From contig JAFZFN010000015.1 of the NCBI GenBank assembly GCA_017555875.1, forward strand, positions 1 through 46,280: a stretch of 46,280 nucleotides of DNA, given 5' to 3'. Origin of the DNA: Bacteroidaceae bacterium (GTDB lineage: Bacteria; Bacteroidota; Bacteroidia; Bacteroidales; Bacteroidaceae). Below, in pieces: positions 24,122-32,386 of the stretch. The notes beneath the pieces are model-generated. The model worked only from the letters and a program-made list of their open reading frames with translations. It did no database searches and was not told the origin of the DNA. How positions within the stretch are numbered: position 1 is the first letter of the stretch; every line of letters starts with the position of its first letter. Made by a program: the position numbers and the translations under genes.

Positions 24122-24203
24122 AGGGGAGCGAAGAGTTTCCGAACGGCGTCACGTCCTGTACTCTTCGCTCCCCTACAATCTGTTTATTGGGGGCTATATC
24201 CCC
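24122..24203 (-). terminator. Tandem terminators of the AGE-transporter operon
   Basis: A small GGGG/CCCC hairpin (24189-24203) directly follows the transporter stop. Beyond it a 14-bp perfect stem AGGGGAGCGAAGAG/CTCTTCGCTCCCCT (24122-24135 and 24161-24174) is followed on the minus strand by CATTTTCTA. Confidence 0.75.
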
Positions 24204-24206
24204 TTT

Positions 24207-26729
24207 TTATTTCTTGTTGCTCTTGAAGTAGGAGCCCAATGATAGCAGCCATGCAACTACGATGCTCACGATCATGCCGATGGCACCGAAGAGCAGGAAG
24301 TTGGCGTCGGTGTTCTCGCTCATCCAGAACACCACGGCTTCACCTGCCACGAAGCCAGCCAGAGCAGCATTGCCCTTGACGCGCTTCATGAACACGGCGA
24401 TGAAGAACAGTCCGCCCAAGCCACTGGTGAGCAAGCCCAGCGCCTCGTTGAAGAAGTCGAGGAACGACTGGATGTTCCATGTGGCCATGAACAACGCGAG
24501 CATAAGTCCCACCAAGCCGCTCACTACCGATGCCCATCGGGCCACGACCACGAGTTGTGAGTCTGTAGTGCGGCGGAAGCGCTGCCAGAAGTCGATAGAG
24601 AAGGCCGTAGCCACACTATTGATGTTGCTCGAGATGGTACTCATCGTAGCTGCAAAGATGGCGGCAATGAGTGCTCCAGCCACACCTGCGGGCATCTGGC
24701 TCATCATGAAGAAGGGGAAGATGGCGTCGCTCTGTCCCATGGTGACGTCGAGCTCTGCAGGGTGGGTCTTGTAGAAGGTGTAGAGGCCTGTGCCAATCAT
24801 ATAGAACGCCACTGATACGAACACGCTCATCACGCCATTGACCAAGATGCCTCGTCCTGCAGACTTCTCATCAGGCGTGGTGAGGTAGCGCTGGATGACG
24901 GTCTGATCCGAGGTGTAGGAGATGAGGTTGTTGGCCAATCCGCCGATGATAATCACCCACCAGGTGGCTTGTGACCACGAGTTGCTGAAGTCGAAGAGGC
25001 GTAGCTTGTCGTTCTCCAAAGCGATATCGATGCAACCCGCTACTCCGCCTTCGGTGTTTACTGCAAGATATATCACGGCAAAGATAGCTCCGAAGACGAG
25101 AATCAAGCCCTGCACCACGTCGCCCCAGATGACCGCCTCGACACCACCCATGGTGCAGTAGATGATGGTCACCAAGCCCATGAGCACGATGCACAGGTAG
25201 ATGTCGATGCCCGTCACGGCGGTGAGCGCCAAAGAGGGGAGGTAGAGCACGATGGCCATGCGCACAATCATGAAGATGCTGAACAGTGCCGATGCCAAGA
25301 GGCGTGTGAAGGTGTTGAAGCGCTGCTCCAAGATCTCATAGGCACTGGTCACGTTGAGCTTGCGGAAGTAGGGTAGGTAATACTTGATGACGGGGAAGCT
25401 CACGAGCAGGATCATCCATAGCATGGGGTAGTAGGTCCAGTCAGTGGTGTAGGCCTTGGCAGGGATGGTCATGTAGGTGATGGCCGAGAGCATGGTGGCA
25501 TAGATGCTGATGCCCGCTGCCCACCAGGGGATGCGGCCGCCGCCCTTGAAGAAGTCGTCGGCACCATTCTCCTTGCGCATGAAATAGAATCCCATGAGCA
25601 GCATGCCTATAAGGTACAAGGCGAGCACGGTCCAGTTGAGCCATCCGAAGCGCTTCTCGTTGGTCACCTCTATGTGGCTGACATCCTTGCTGCGTATGCC
25701 AGGCATCAGTTCGCCACCGCTATAGCTCCAGCCCTTGCCACTTACCTCGGCGGTGAGGCAAGCACCTGCACGGGCCAAGAGGCTATCGCCAGGGAGCAGA
25801 CCCCACGAGTCGGTGATGGTGTGATAGGTGAGCACATCGCTGCGGAAGCGGTACCACTCGGGCTGATGGCGCAGGTAGAGGCTATCCTGCTTGCCCTCGA
25901 TGGCGCTGAGGAAGATGTCGTGGTCGACACCGCCGAAGAAGAGCACGTGGCTGTAGCCTGAGGTGGCGCAGGTGCTACCCACGATGGCCTGTGAAGAATT
26001 CTGAATTTCCTCCGGATGGCAGTCTTCGTTATCGTTTTCGTTGACTACCGCAGGGGCGGTACGCTTCCACTGGGTGGCGTTACCCTTCTTGAGCTCTGCG
26101 ATGGTCATGTACACTCCATCGGTGTAGACCTTGGCCTCTTGACTCTCGGTCTTGGGCTGATAGCCACCGAAGATGAATAGGGCAAAGCCCTTGGCCGTGT
26201 TCTGTATGGCCACGCAGGGTTGCAATCGACACTCGTCGGGGAGGGTAGCGGCTATGGTCCATGCCTTGGCGTCGCCAGGGTAGGGGAGTGCGTACACCTC
26301 TGTGTTGGGTGTGCCGTTGCTTTGACCTCCAGCTACCCATATCATGCCGTCGTGATAGGCAGCAGCAAAGTTGTCCAGAGGCTTGGTCAATGAGGCGAGG
26401 GGTGTCGCAGAGCCATCTGTAGCGCTATGAAACACGCACTCGCTGTATGAGCGTGTGGCATCCATGCCACCGATGTAGATCACGCCTCCTGGCACCTGCA
26501 CACTGGCACCATAGGCGATGGGGTAGTATACCTTCTGTCCACCATCGGCACAGGGCACGTCGGGGAAGTTGCAGCCTCCGTAGATGCTGAGCGAGCCATT
26601 GAGCCATCCGGCATAGTGCCCCGACACGGCATTGTCCAGAGGTGTTGTGGGCGTTACGGTGACACGATTCTGCGCCATGCTGAGCAGGGAGCAGAGGAGG
26701 GCTATTGATAAGTATAGGGTTCGTTTCAT
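24207..26729 (-). CDS. Kelch/mutarotase-sodium:solute symporter fusion (probable sialic acid transporter)
   Basis: An 840-residue two-part membrane protein. Residues 1-19 are a signal peptide ('LYLSIALLCSLLSMAQ'). About 25-360 form a kelch-type beta-propeller like NanM N-acetylneuraminate mutarotases ('VIYIGGMDATRSYSECVF', 'ALFIFGGYQP', 'VLFFGGVDHD'). About 370-840 form an SSS-family Na+/solute symporter with at least 12 helices ('GRIPWWAAGISIYATMLSAITYM'). The design suggests the propeller converts the sugar anomer in the periplasm next to the transporter. The start at 26729 was chosen because it begins the signal peptide; it lies 11 bases after the epimerase stop, so the two are cotranscribed. 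Sialic acid is inferred from NanM and AGE context. Confidence 0.85.
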   Translation of the reverse strand: MKRTLYLSIALLCSLLSMAQNRVTVTPTTPLDNAVSGHYAGWLNGSLSIYGGCNFPDVPCADGGQKVYYPIAYGASVQVPGGVIYIGGMDATRSYSECVFHSATDGSATPLASLTKPLDNFAAAYHDGMIWVAGGQSNGTPNTEVYALPYPGDAKAWTIAATLPDECRLQPCVAIQNTAKGFALFIFGGYQPKTESQEAKVYTDGVYMTIAELKKGNATQWKRTAPAVVNENDNEDCHPEEIQNSSQAIVGSTCATSGYSHVLFFGGVDHDIFLSAIEGKQDSLYLRHQPEWYRFRSDVLTYHTITDSWGLLPGDSLLARAGACLTAEVSGKGWSYSGGELMPGIRSKDVSHIEVTNEKRFGWLNWTVLALYLIGMLLMGFYFMRKENGADDFFKGGGRIPWWAAGISIYATMLSAITYMTIPAKAYTTDWTYYPMLWMILLVSFPVIKYYLPYFRKLNVTSAYEILEQRFNTFTRLLASALFSIFMIVRMAIVLYLPSLALTAVTGIDIYLCIVLMGLVTIIYCTMGGVEAVIWGDVVQGLILVFGAIFAVIYLAVNTEGGVAGCIDIALENDKLRLFDFSNSWSQATWWVIIIGGLANNLISYTSDQTVIQRYLTTPDEKSAGRGILVNGVMSVFVSVAFYMIGTGLYTFYKTHPAELDVTMGQSDAIFPFFMMSQMPAGVAGALIAAIFAATMSTISSNINSVATAFSIDFWQRFRRTTDSQLVVVARWASVVSGLVGLMLALFMATWNIQSFLDFFNEALGLLTSGLGGLFFIAVFMKRVKGNAALAGFVAGEAVVFWMSENTDANFLLFGAIGMIVSIVVAWLLSLGSYFKSNKK

Positions 26730-26740
26730 AGGTCTTCTTC

Positions 26741-27910
26741 TTACTTTGTCAACTCCTTGCACAATTCGTACGACTTGATCATCATGCGAGGGATGTGGAA
26801 GGGACCCTTGAAGATGTTACCCTTGGCAGGCTGAGCCACGGTGCCGTCGCGATGCAGGTAGCCATACCACTCGCCATACTCCGCGTCGGGGAAGTGGGCA
26901 TAGGTCCACTCGCTGATCTGGCGGTGCATCTCGATATACTTTTCGTCACCTGTGGCCTCATAGGCGTAGAGTGTGGCGATGATGGCCTCGGTCTGTGGCC
27001 ACCAGAACTTCATGTCCTGTGAGTAGTCCTGAGGAGGCAGACCACGGCAGTCGCGGAAGTTGATGATGCCGCCATACTGCTCGTCCCATCCCCACTGCCA
27101 TGACCAGTCGAGTATCTGGAGTGCACGCTCGGTGATCTCCCTGTCCCATCCGCGGTGCTTGGCCTCCTCGAGCATGAACCATGCCGTCTCGATGCAGTGT
27201 CCGGGGTTGATGAGGCGGCCATTGATGGTGTCGATAAACTCTCCGTTGGGGCCTACCATCTCGAGCAGCGCCTTGAACTCGGGCTTCACGAAGTCCTTGA
27301 GCGACTCCAGCGACTCGTCGATCTGCTCGTCGAGCACGGGGTCACTGATCACTTCGCGGATGCGTGAGGCGGTGTTGATAAGGATCATCACGATGGAGTG
27401 TCCCTTGGCCTGTAGGGTGTCGAGGTACTTGGGCTCGAGGCAGCCGGGTGTGGCGATGAAGCGGCGTATGTCCTTGAACAGGCTGAGTGCCTTCTCTGCA
27501 TAGGTCATGTCGCCCGATGCCTTGGCATACTCGGCCATGGCGATGGCTGCAAACGACTCGGAGAAGACGTAGCGGCGCTTGCGCAGGGGACGGCCATCGG
27601 CAGTCACCTCAAAGTACATGCGTCCGTCGGTGTCGAAGCAGTGTGCCTCGATGAAGTCGATGGTGCTCTTGGCGGCCGCCAGCCACTCGGGGTTCTGCTC
27701 GATGGTGTTGTAGGCAAACGATGCCACGAAGGCGAAGCGTCCCTGGAACCACACCGACTTGGTGGTGTCGATGAGCGAGCCGTCGCGGTCGACGCAGGTG
27801 TAGATACCTCCGTTCACGCGGTCGAGTCCATACTTGAGCCAGAAGGGCATGATGTTTTCGGTGAGGTCGGCACGATAGCGCTCGGCCCAGCTGTTGAGAT
27901 AGTCTTTCAT
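26741..27910 (-). CDS. AGE-family N-acylglucosamine 2-epimerase
   Basis: A 389-residue (alpha/alpha)6-barrel enzyme that interconverts ManNAc and GlcNAc, the step after sialic acid cleavage. Active-site histidines are seen in 'PGHCIETAWF' and 'KGPFHIPRMM', together with 'WFQGRFAFVASF' and 'RYVFSESFAAIA'. Related cellobiose epimerases share the fold, but the 'FHIPR' end and the transporter partner favour the amino-sugar enzyme. The start at 27910 ('MKDYLNSW') suits the promoter at 27947-27977. Confidence 0.85.
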   Translation of the reverse strand: MKDYLNSWAERYRADLTENIMPFWLKYGLDRVNGGIYTCVDRDGSLIDTTKSVWFQGRFAFVASFAYNTIEQNPEWLAAAKSTIDFIEAHCFDTDGRMYFEVTADGRPLRKRRYVFSESFAAIAMAEYAKASGDMTYAEKALSLFKDIRRFIATPGCLEPKYLDTLQAKGHSIVMILINTASRIREVISDPVLDEQIDESLESLKDFVKPEFKALLEMVGPNGEFIDTINGRLINPGHCIETAWFMLEEAKHRGWDREITERALQILDWSWQWGWDEQYGGIINFRDCRGLPPQDYSQDMKFWWPQTEAIIATLYAYEATGDEKYIEMHRQISEWTYAHFPDAEYGEWYGYLHRDGTVAQPAKGNIFKGPFHIPRMMIKSYELCKELTK

Positions 27911-27946
27911 AGAAGAGTGTGTTTGTTTATATTTCTGTTTTTTTTG

Positions 27947-27977
27947 CAAATATACACTCTTTTGGATTATTGTGCAA
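27947..27977 (-). promoter_or_regulatory. Promoter of the epimerase-transporter operon
   Basis: On the minus strand TTG (27977-27975), 20 bases, TATATTTG (27954-27947): full consensus, 36 bases before the ATG. Confidence 0.75.
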
Positions 27978-28068
27978 TAAATATATAAAAAAGGAATCTG
28001 CCGGCGAAATCACTTCGGCGGCAGAAGAAAAGAAATGGCATTATAAAGAAAACAGAACAAGAAAAGTG

Positions 28069-29382
28069 TCAGAAGCTAAACTGTGTCATCACGCTCACCC
28101 GCTGTGCCCAGCGTCCCTCGCCATCTTGGTTTTGGCGTTTGCCGAGGTTATACTCGCCTCCTACCTGGATGCGTGGCGTGATGTTCCAGAAGAGGTTGAG
28201 CGCGCTGTACAGTCCGTATCGGTACTCCGTCGGGTTAGGAGTATGGTCGGGCAGGTAGCGCAATTGGCCGACGGTGAGTCCCGCGAAGAGGTTGGGCGTG
28301 AAGTGGTACTGCGCCGCTCCATACCATCCGAAGAGTCGGGGAGCATACATTGTGCCCGCATCGTCGGGGTTGTTCACGAGGTCATAGTTGCCCATGATGA
28401 GATCCCCCGTGAGGCTGCTGATGCCGCGGCCATAGTTGCCCATGAGGTAGAGCGTGAGGGGCTTGCAGGGGCGCATCACCGAGCTGAGCTGCACTCCCCA
28501 GCCTATCTCGTTGTGGTTTTGTGCGGTCACCAGGTTGCGGTAGGGGAGCACGCGTAGGATACCTGCCAGGCGGACGTGCTGGTTGGGTGCCCACTCATAT
28601 TGGCTGAAGGCTGCCAGGTTGGGCATCCAGTCGGGGATGGCCTGCGTGGTGGTGCCATTGGCTCCGACGAACGATTGGGGCATCTCCACCGAGCCAGCTA
28701 CGATCCAGTCTTTGCGCAGGTTGTGCATCCAGCGCACCAGCACGGCGGTAGTGCTCACGTAGGCGTTGGGACCCTGCCCGTCCACGAGGAGAGGCTCAGC
28801 CAATGGGTCGCTGAAGGTGGAGTGGGCGTAGCCGATGGTCCAGTCGTTCAGCGTAGCATAGGCCTTCTTGAGGAGGAAGTCGCGTTGGTTGTACCCGTCG
28901 AAGTTGGCCTCGATGTAGAGCTGATAGTCGCCCACCCTGGTGTTGGTGCCCAGCACGCGGAAGTAGAGAGCCGTCCCTGCAGGTGTCGAGCCCAGCCACT
29001 TCTCTCGGAGAGGGTTCTTGGGTATGGCGATGTTGTAGGGGATGAATCCGTTGTTGGGCATCGCACCATTCCAGTCGTACCATCCTCTCATGCGCACCAC
29101 GCCACCGAGGCCCATCACGAAGTTGGCGTCGCGGCTCATGAAGAGGAAGTAGGGCGAGCGGGGGTTCTGTGCATTACGGAACTGGTCGTAGTAGAAGATG
29201 TCGAGCAGCGCCCGCTCATCCATCGGTGAGGGCTTCTCTCCCTCGCCGAGGTATTCGATGCGGTGCGTGTTCTTGAGCGAGTCGATGTATTGTTCCACGC
29301 GGCTCTGCGGACGGTTCTGTGCCGAGCCCGAAGCGATGGCAAGCAGTGCTGCTGCCATTAGTGCGGTAGTCTTGGTAGTCAT
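28069..29382 (-). CDS. DcaP-like outer-membrane porin
   Basis: A 437-residue secreted beta-barrel protein. An N-terminal signal peptide (about 1-21, ending 'SGSAQ') is followed by a short coiled region ('SRVEQYIDSLKN') and then an all-beta barrel with many aromatic-ended strands, finishing 'RVSVMTQFSF' with terminal Phe. This matches DcaP-family porins, which form trimers and pass small anionic compounds. It lies downstream of the sialic acid operon on the same strand but about 160 bases after the operon promoter region, so it is transcribed separately. Confidence 0.8.
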   Translation of the reverse strand: MTTKTTALMAAALLAIASGSAQNRPQSRVEQYIDSLKNTHRIEYLGEGEKPSPMDERALLDIFYYDQFRNAQNPRSPYFLFMSRDANFVMGLGGVVRMRGWYDWNGAMPNNGFIPYNIAIPKNPLREKWLGSTPAGTALYFRVLGTNTRVGDYQLYIEANFDGYNQRDFLLKKAYATLNDWTIGYAHSTFSDPLAEPLLVDGQGPNAYVSTTAVLVRWMHNLRKDWIVAGSVEMPQSFVGANGTTTQAIPDWMPNLAAFSQYEWAPNQHVRLAGILRVLPYRNLVTAQNHNEIGWGVQLSSVMRPCKPLTLYLMGNYGRGISSLTGDLIMGNYDLVNNPDDAGTMYAPRLFGWYGAAQYHFTPNLFAGLTVGQLRYLPDHTPNPTEYRYGLYSALNLFWNITPRIQVGGEYNLGKRQNQDGEGRWAQRVSVMTQFSF

Positions 29383-29438
29383 AGGGTCTATGGTTTGATG
29401 AACGACATTGGTAACACCCCGATGGCCAAAAATGTTTT

Positions 29439-29543
29439 CCTTTTCGCTCGCTTTGCCGTACCTTGCCTTCGGCTAGCTACTCTGCGCTCGCTGAGAAAAT
29501 TTTCAAAGCGGGCTTTGCCTTTTCGCTCGCTTTGCCGTACCTT
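29439..29543 (+). repeat. 26-bp direct repeat carrying the MATE promoter
   Basis: A 26-bp sequence beginning CCTTTTCGCTCGC and ending CCGTACCTT occurs at 29439-29464 and 29518-29543, 79 bp apart. Only the second copy continues into a full TACCTTTG box. Confidence 0.85.
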
Positions 29544-29545
29544 TG
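29515..29545 (+). promoter_or_regulatory. Promoter of the MATE exporter gene
   Basis: TTG (29515-29517), 20 bases, TACCTTTG (29538-29545). It lies within the second direct repeat and supports the start at 29564. Confidence 0.7.
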
Positions 29546-29563
29546 CACCCGAAAGAAAAGTAT

Positions 29564-30910
29564 ATGCTGAATACCCTGCATCGCTATCGCGCCGACTATC
29601 GCAACCTCATCGCGCTGGCCCTACCCATTATCATAGGTCAGCTCGGTGGCATCATCACAGGTCTTGCCGACACGCTCATGGTGGGCTGGCACAGCACCGA
29701 GGAGCTGGCGGCATCGTCGTTTGTCAACAATGTCATCAATGCCTTCATCATCACCGGCACGGGCTTCTCGTTTGGCTTGACTCCCCTTGTCGGGGGCGAG
29801 CTGGCGCGGCGCAGGCACTGGGCTGTGGGCCGATGGCTGCGCAACAGCCTCGTGGCCAACCTCACCACCGCAGCCCTCACCGTGGGCATACTGACCATCA
29901 TCTACCTCAACCTCGACCACATGGGGCAGCCCGAGGAGCTGCTCCCCCTCATCCGCCCCTACTTTGCCATCATCATGGTGTCGCTGGTGCTCCTGATGGC
30001 CATCAACGCCTTCCGTCAGTTTGTGGAGGCCATCTCCGACCCCAAGGTGTCGATGTGGATTCTCATCGTGGGCAATGCCTTCAACATCGTGGGTAACTAT
30101 CTCCTCATCTATGGCAAGTGTGGCCTACCCGAGCTGGGGCTCTATGGTGCGGGCATCAGCACGCTCCTCTCGCGCATCCTCATGCTCGTGCTCTTCGTGG
30201 CGGTGTTTGCCGTCAAGCGTCGCTACGCCCCCTACCGCTTAGGCTTCTTGGCTTCGCGGGCCGACGTCACTTCATGGCGCAGGCTTAATGCCTTGGGCTG
30301 GCCCATCGGCTTGCAGCAGGGGCTCGAGGCTGGCACCTTCTGCCTCACCGCCATCATGGTAGGCTGGCTGGGTAGCATGTCATTGGCAGCTCATCAGATC
30401 GTGCTCACCATCTCCACCTTCAGCTACACCACCTTCCTCGGCATAGGAGCTGCCGTGGCCATCCGCACGGGCTATTTCAGGGGAGCTGGTGACTGGGCAC
30501 AGGTGCGCAAGGTCACCGTCGCGGGGCTCCACATCGGCTTCGTCACAGCAGTGGCCGTATGCCTCATCCTGTGGGCGGTGCAGGGCGATATCAGCAGCCT
30601 CTTCACCTCCGACTCCGAGGTGGCGGCCATCGTCATCAGCCTGTTTCCCATCGTCATCCTGTATCAGTTCTTCGATTGCGGACAAATCATTCTTGCCAAT
30701 GCCCTGCGCGGCTTGTCCGATGTGAAGATTATCATGTGGGTATCGCTCGTCACCAACTTCCTCATCGCCATCCCCTCGGGCTATCTCCTCGGCTTCCCCT
30801 GCGGCTGGGGCATCCGTGGTGTGTGGATGGCCTATCCCATCGGGTTCTTCTTCTCTGTCGTGCTCCTGGGGCGCCGTGCATGGCGAATGATGCGAAGTGA
30901 GACGCATTAG
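29564..30910 (+). CDS. MATE-family multidrug/Na+ or H+ antiporter
   Basis: A 448-residue inner-membrane exporter with about 12 helices in two bundles. The MATE signature is seen at the start of each half: 'LIALALPIIIGQLGGIITGLADTLMVGWHSTEELAASS' (about 15-52) and, after residue 235, 'LNALGWPIGLQQGLEAGTFCLTAIMVGWLGSMSLAAHQIVL'. Such proteins expel drugs or metabolites using an ion gradient; substrate unknown. The shorter start 'MLNTLHRYRADY' was chosen because the promoter's -7 box covers the longer one. It precedes the oxalate operon by about 70-100 bases on the same strand; read-through is possible. Confidence 0.92.
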   Translation: MLNTLHRYRADYRNLIALALPIIIGQLGGIITGLADTLMVGWHSTEELAASSFVNNVINAFIITGTGFSFGLTPLVGGELARRRHWAVGRWLRNSLVANLTTAALTVGILTIIYLNLDHMGQPEELLPLIRPYFAIIMVSLVLLMAINAFRQFVEAISDPKVSMWILIVGNAFNIVGNYLLIYGKCGLPELGLYGAGISTLLSRILMLVLFVAVFAVKRRYAPYRLGFLASRADVTSWRRLNALGWPIGLQQGLEAGTFCLTAIMVGWLGSMSLAAHQIVLTISTFSYTTFLGIGAAVAIRTGYFRGAGDWAQVRKVTVAGLHIGFVTAVAVCLILWAVQGDISSLFTSDSEVAAIVISLFPIVILYQFFDCGQIILANALRGLSDVKIIMWVSLVTNFLIAIPSGYLLGFPCGWGIRGVWMAYPIGFFFSVVLLGRRAWRMMRSETH

Positions 30911-30995
30911 GAGAGTTAAAAAAGATTTTTCTGCCGAACATATCACGCAATCCCTTGTTGTTGGGTAAGATTTTTTTATGTCAAACTTAACAACA

Positions 30996-31001
30996 AAGGA
31001 G
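30996..31001 (+). promoter_or_regulatory. Ribosome-binding site deciding the frc start
   Basis: AAGGAG sits 9 bases before the ATG at 31011. A clear Shine-Dalgarno sequence is unusual in this window and supports 31011 over the upstream ATG at 30978. Confidence 0.6.
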
Positions 31002-31010
31002 ATTACTGAT

Positions 31011-32288
31011 ATGACAGCACCATTGGAAGGTATCAAGGTCATCGACTGGACTCAAGTGCAGTCGGGACCCTCGTGCACACAGATGTTGGCGTGGCTCGGC
31101 GCCGATGTGATCAAGATTGAGCGTGTAGGTCTGGGCGACCCTACGCGCACCGAGCTCCTCGACTATCCCGACATGGATAGCCTCTACTACCTGCAGCTCA
31201 ACTGCAACAAGCGCTCCATCGAGCTCAACATGAAGACGCCCGAGGGCAAGGAGATCCTGACCAAGTTGCTCAAGACGGCCGACATCTTCGTCGAGAATCT
31301 CCACCCCGGAGCCGTGGCCAAGCTGGGCTTCTCGTGGGAAGAGGTACACAAGATCAATCCGCGCGTCATCTATGGCACCATCAAGGGCTTCAACGACGAT
31401 TCCCCCTTCGCCTCGGTCAAGGCCTTCGAGCCTGTAGCCCAGTGTGCGGGCGGTGCGGCCGCCACTACGGGCTGGTGGAAGGGCGACTACAACATCCCCA
31501 CCCAGTCGGGTGCCGCCCTGGGCGACAGCAACACGGGCATGCACCTGCTCATCGGTCTCTTGGCTGCGCTCATGCAGCGCGAGAAGACGGGCGAGGGCTG
31601 CTTCGTGGAGCAGTCGATGCAGGATGCCGTCATCAACCTCTGCCGCGTGAAGCTGCGCGACCAGCTCATTCTCGAGCACACGGGCGTGCTCAAGCACTTC
31701 CCTCAGTACCCCAACGGTACATTCGGTAACACCGTGCCCCGTGGCGGCAATGTCGAGGGCGGACAGGTCATGGGCTGGTGTTACCGCTGCAAGGGATGGG
31801 AGACCGACCCGGGTGCCTTCGTCTACATCGTCCTTCAGAATGAGGAGAAGCCCTTCGCCGCGGCCGCCACGGCCATCGGCCATCCCGAGTGGGCCACCGA
31901 CCCCAAGTACAACACCCCCGAGGCACGCAACAAGATCAAGGAGGAGATATACGCCGCCGTAGAGGCCTACACCATCACCCGCGAGAAGATGGAGATCGTC
32001 GAGACGCTCGGCAAGGCAGGCGTGCCCTGCGGCCCCGTGCTCACGATGAAGGAGATTGCCGAGGACGAGTCGCTCCGCAAGTGTGGCACCATCGTCGAGG
32101 TGGACCAGCCCGGACGTGGCAAGTTCCTCACCATCGGCTGTCCACCCAAGTTCTCGAGCTACAAGCCCGAGGTGAAGCCCGCGCCCGCACTCGGAGAGCA
32201 CACCGACGAGGTGCTCCGCGAGATTGGCTACACCCCCGAGGAGATTGCCGCATTGCGCAAGAAGCAGATCATCTGCAAAACTGCTTGA
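31011..32288 (+). CDS. frc: Formyl-CoA:oxalate CoA-transferase
   Basis: A 425-residue class III CoA-transferase that moves CoA from formyl-CoA to oxalate, giving oxalyl-CoA. The sequence aligns along its length with Oxalobacter Frc: '[20 protein letters not shown]' at the start, '[19 protein letters not shown]', '[16 protein letters not shown]' holding the catalytic Asp, 'NTVPRGGN', and '[13 protein letters not shown]' near the end. The start at 31011 matches the family N-terminus and has a good ribosome-binding site; an in-frame ATG at 30978 would add 11 residues. First gene of the oxalate cluster frc-oxc-transporter, the same order as E. coli yfdWUV. Confidence 0.95.
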   Translation: MTAPLEGIKVIDWTQVQSGPSCTQMLAWLGADVIKIERVGLGDPTRTELLDYPDMDSLYYLQLNCNKRSIELNMKTPEGKEILTKLLKTADIFVENLHPGAVAKLGFSWEEVHKINPRVIYGTIKGFNDDSPFASVKAFEPVAQCAGGAAATTGWWKGDYNIPTQSGAALGDSNTGMHLLIGLLAALMQREKTGEGCFVEQSMQDAVINLCRVKLRDQLILEHTGVLKHFPQYPNGTFGNTVPRGGNVEGGQVMGWCYRCKGWETDPGAFVYIVLQNEEKPFAAAATAIGHPEWATDPKYNTPEARNKIKEEIYAAVEAYTITREKMEIVETLGKAGVPCGPVLTMKEIAEDESLRKCGTIVEVDQPGRGKFLTIGCPPKFSSYKPEVKPAPALGEHTDEVLREIGYTPEEIAALRKKQIICKTA

Positions 32289-32386
32289 TTAACTATCAGA
32301 GTTCTCAGAGTTCTCGGAGCTCTCCGAGTCCTCCGAGTCTCGGAGAACTCCTAATTCCTAAGTCCTAATTTCTAATTCCCAATTCA
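32289..32386. repeat. Dispersed GAGTTCTCRGAG-type repeat between frc and oxc
   Basis: The gap consists of short imperfect repeats of GTTCTC(A/G)GAG and its complement (CTCGGAG, CTCCGAG) that could form several hairpins. A shorter related stretch lies at 34112-34160 between oxc and the transporter gene. Confidence 0.7.

Noticed and set aside
30987-32201. A 400-codon minus-strand open frame opposite frc
   Set aside because: It is a shadow of the high-GC third positions in frc; the plus-strand product matches Frc throughout.
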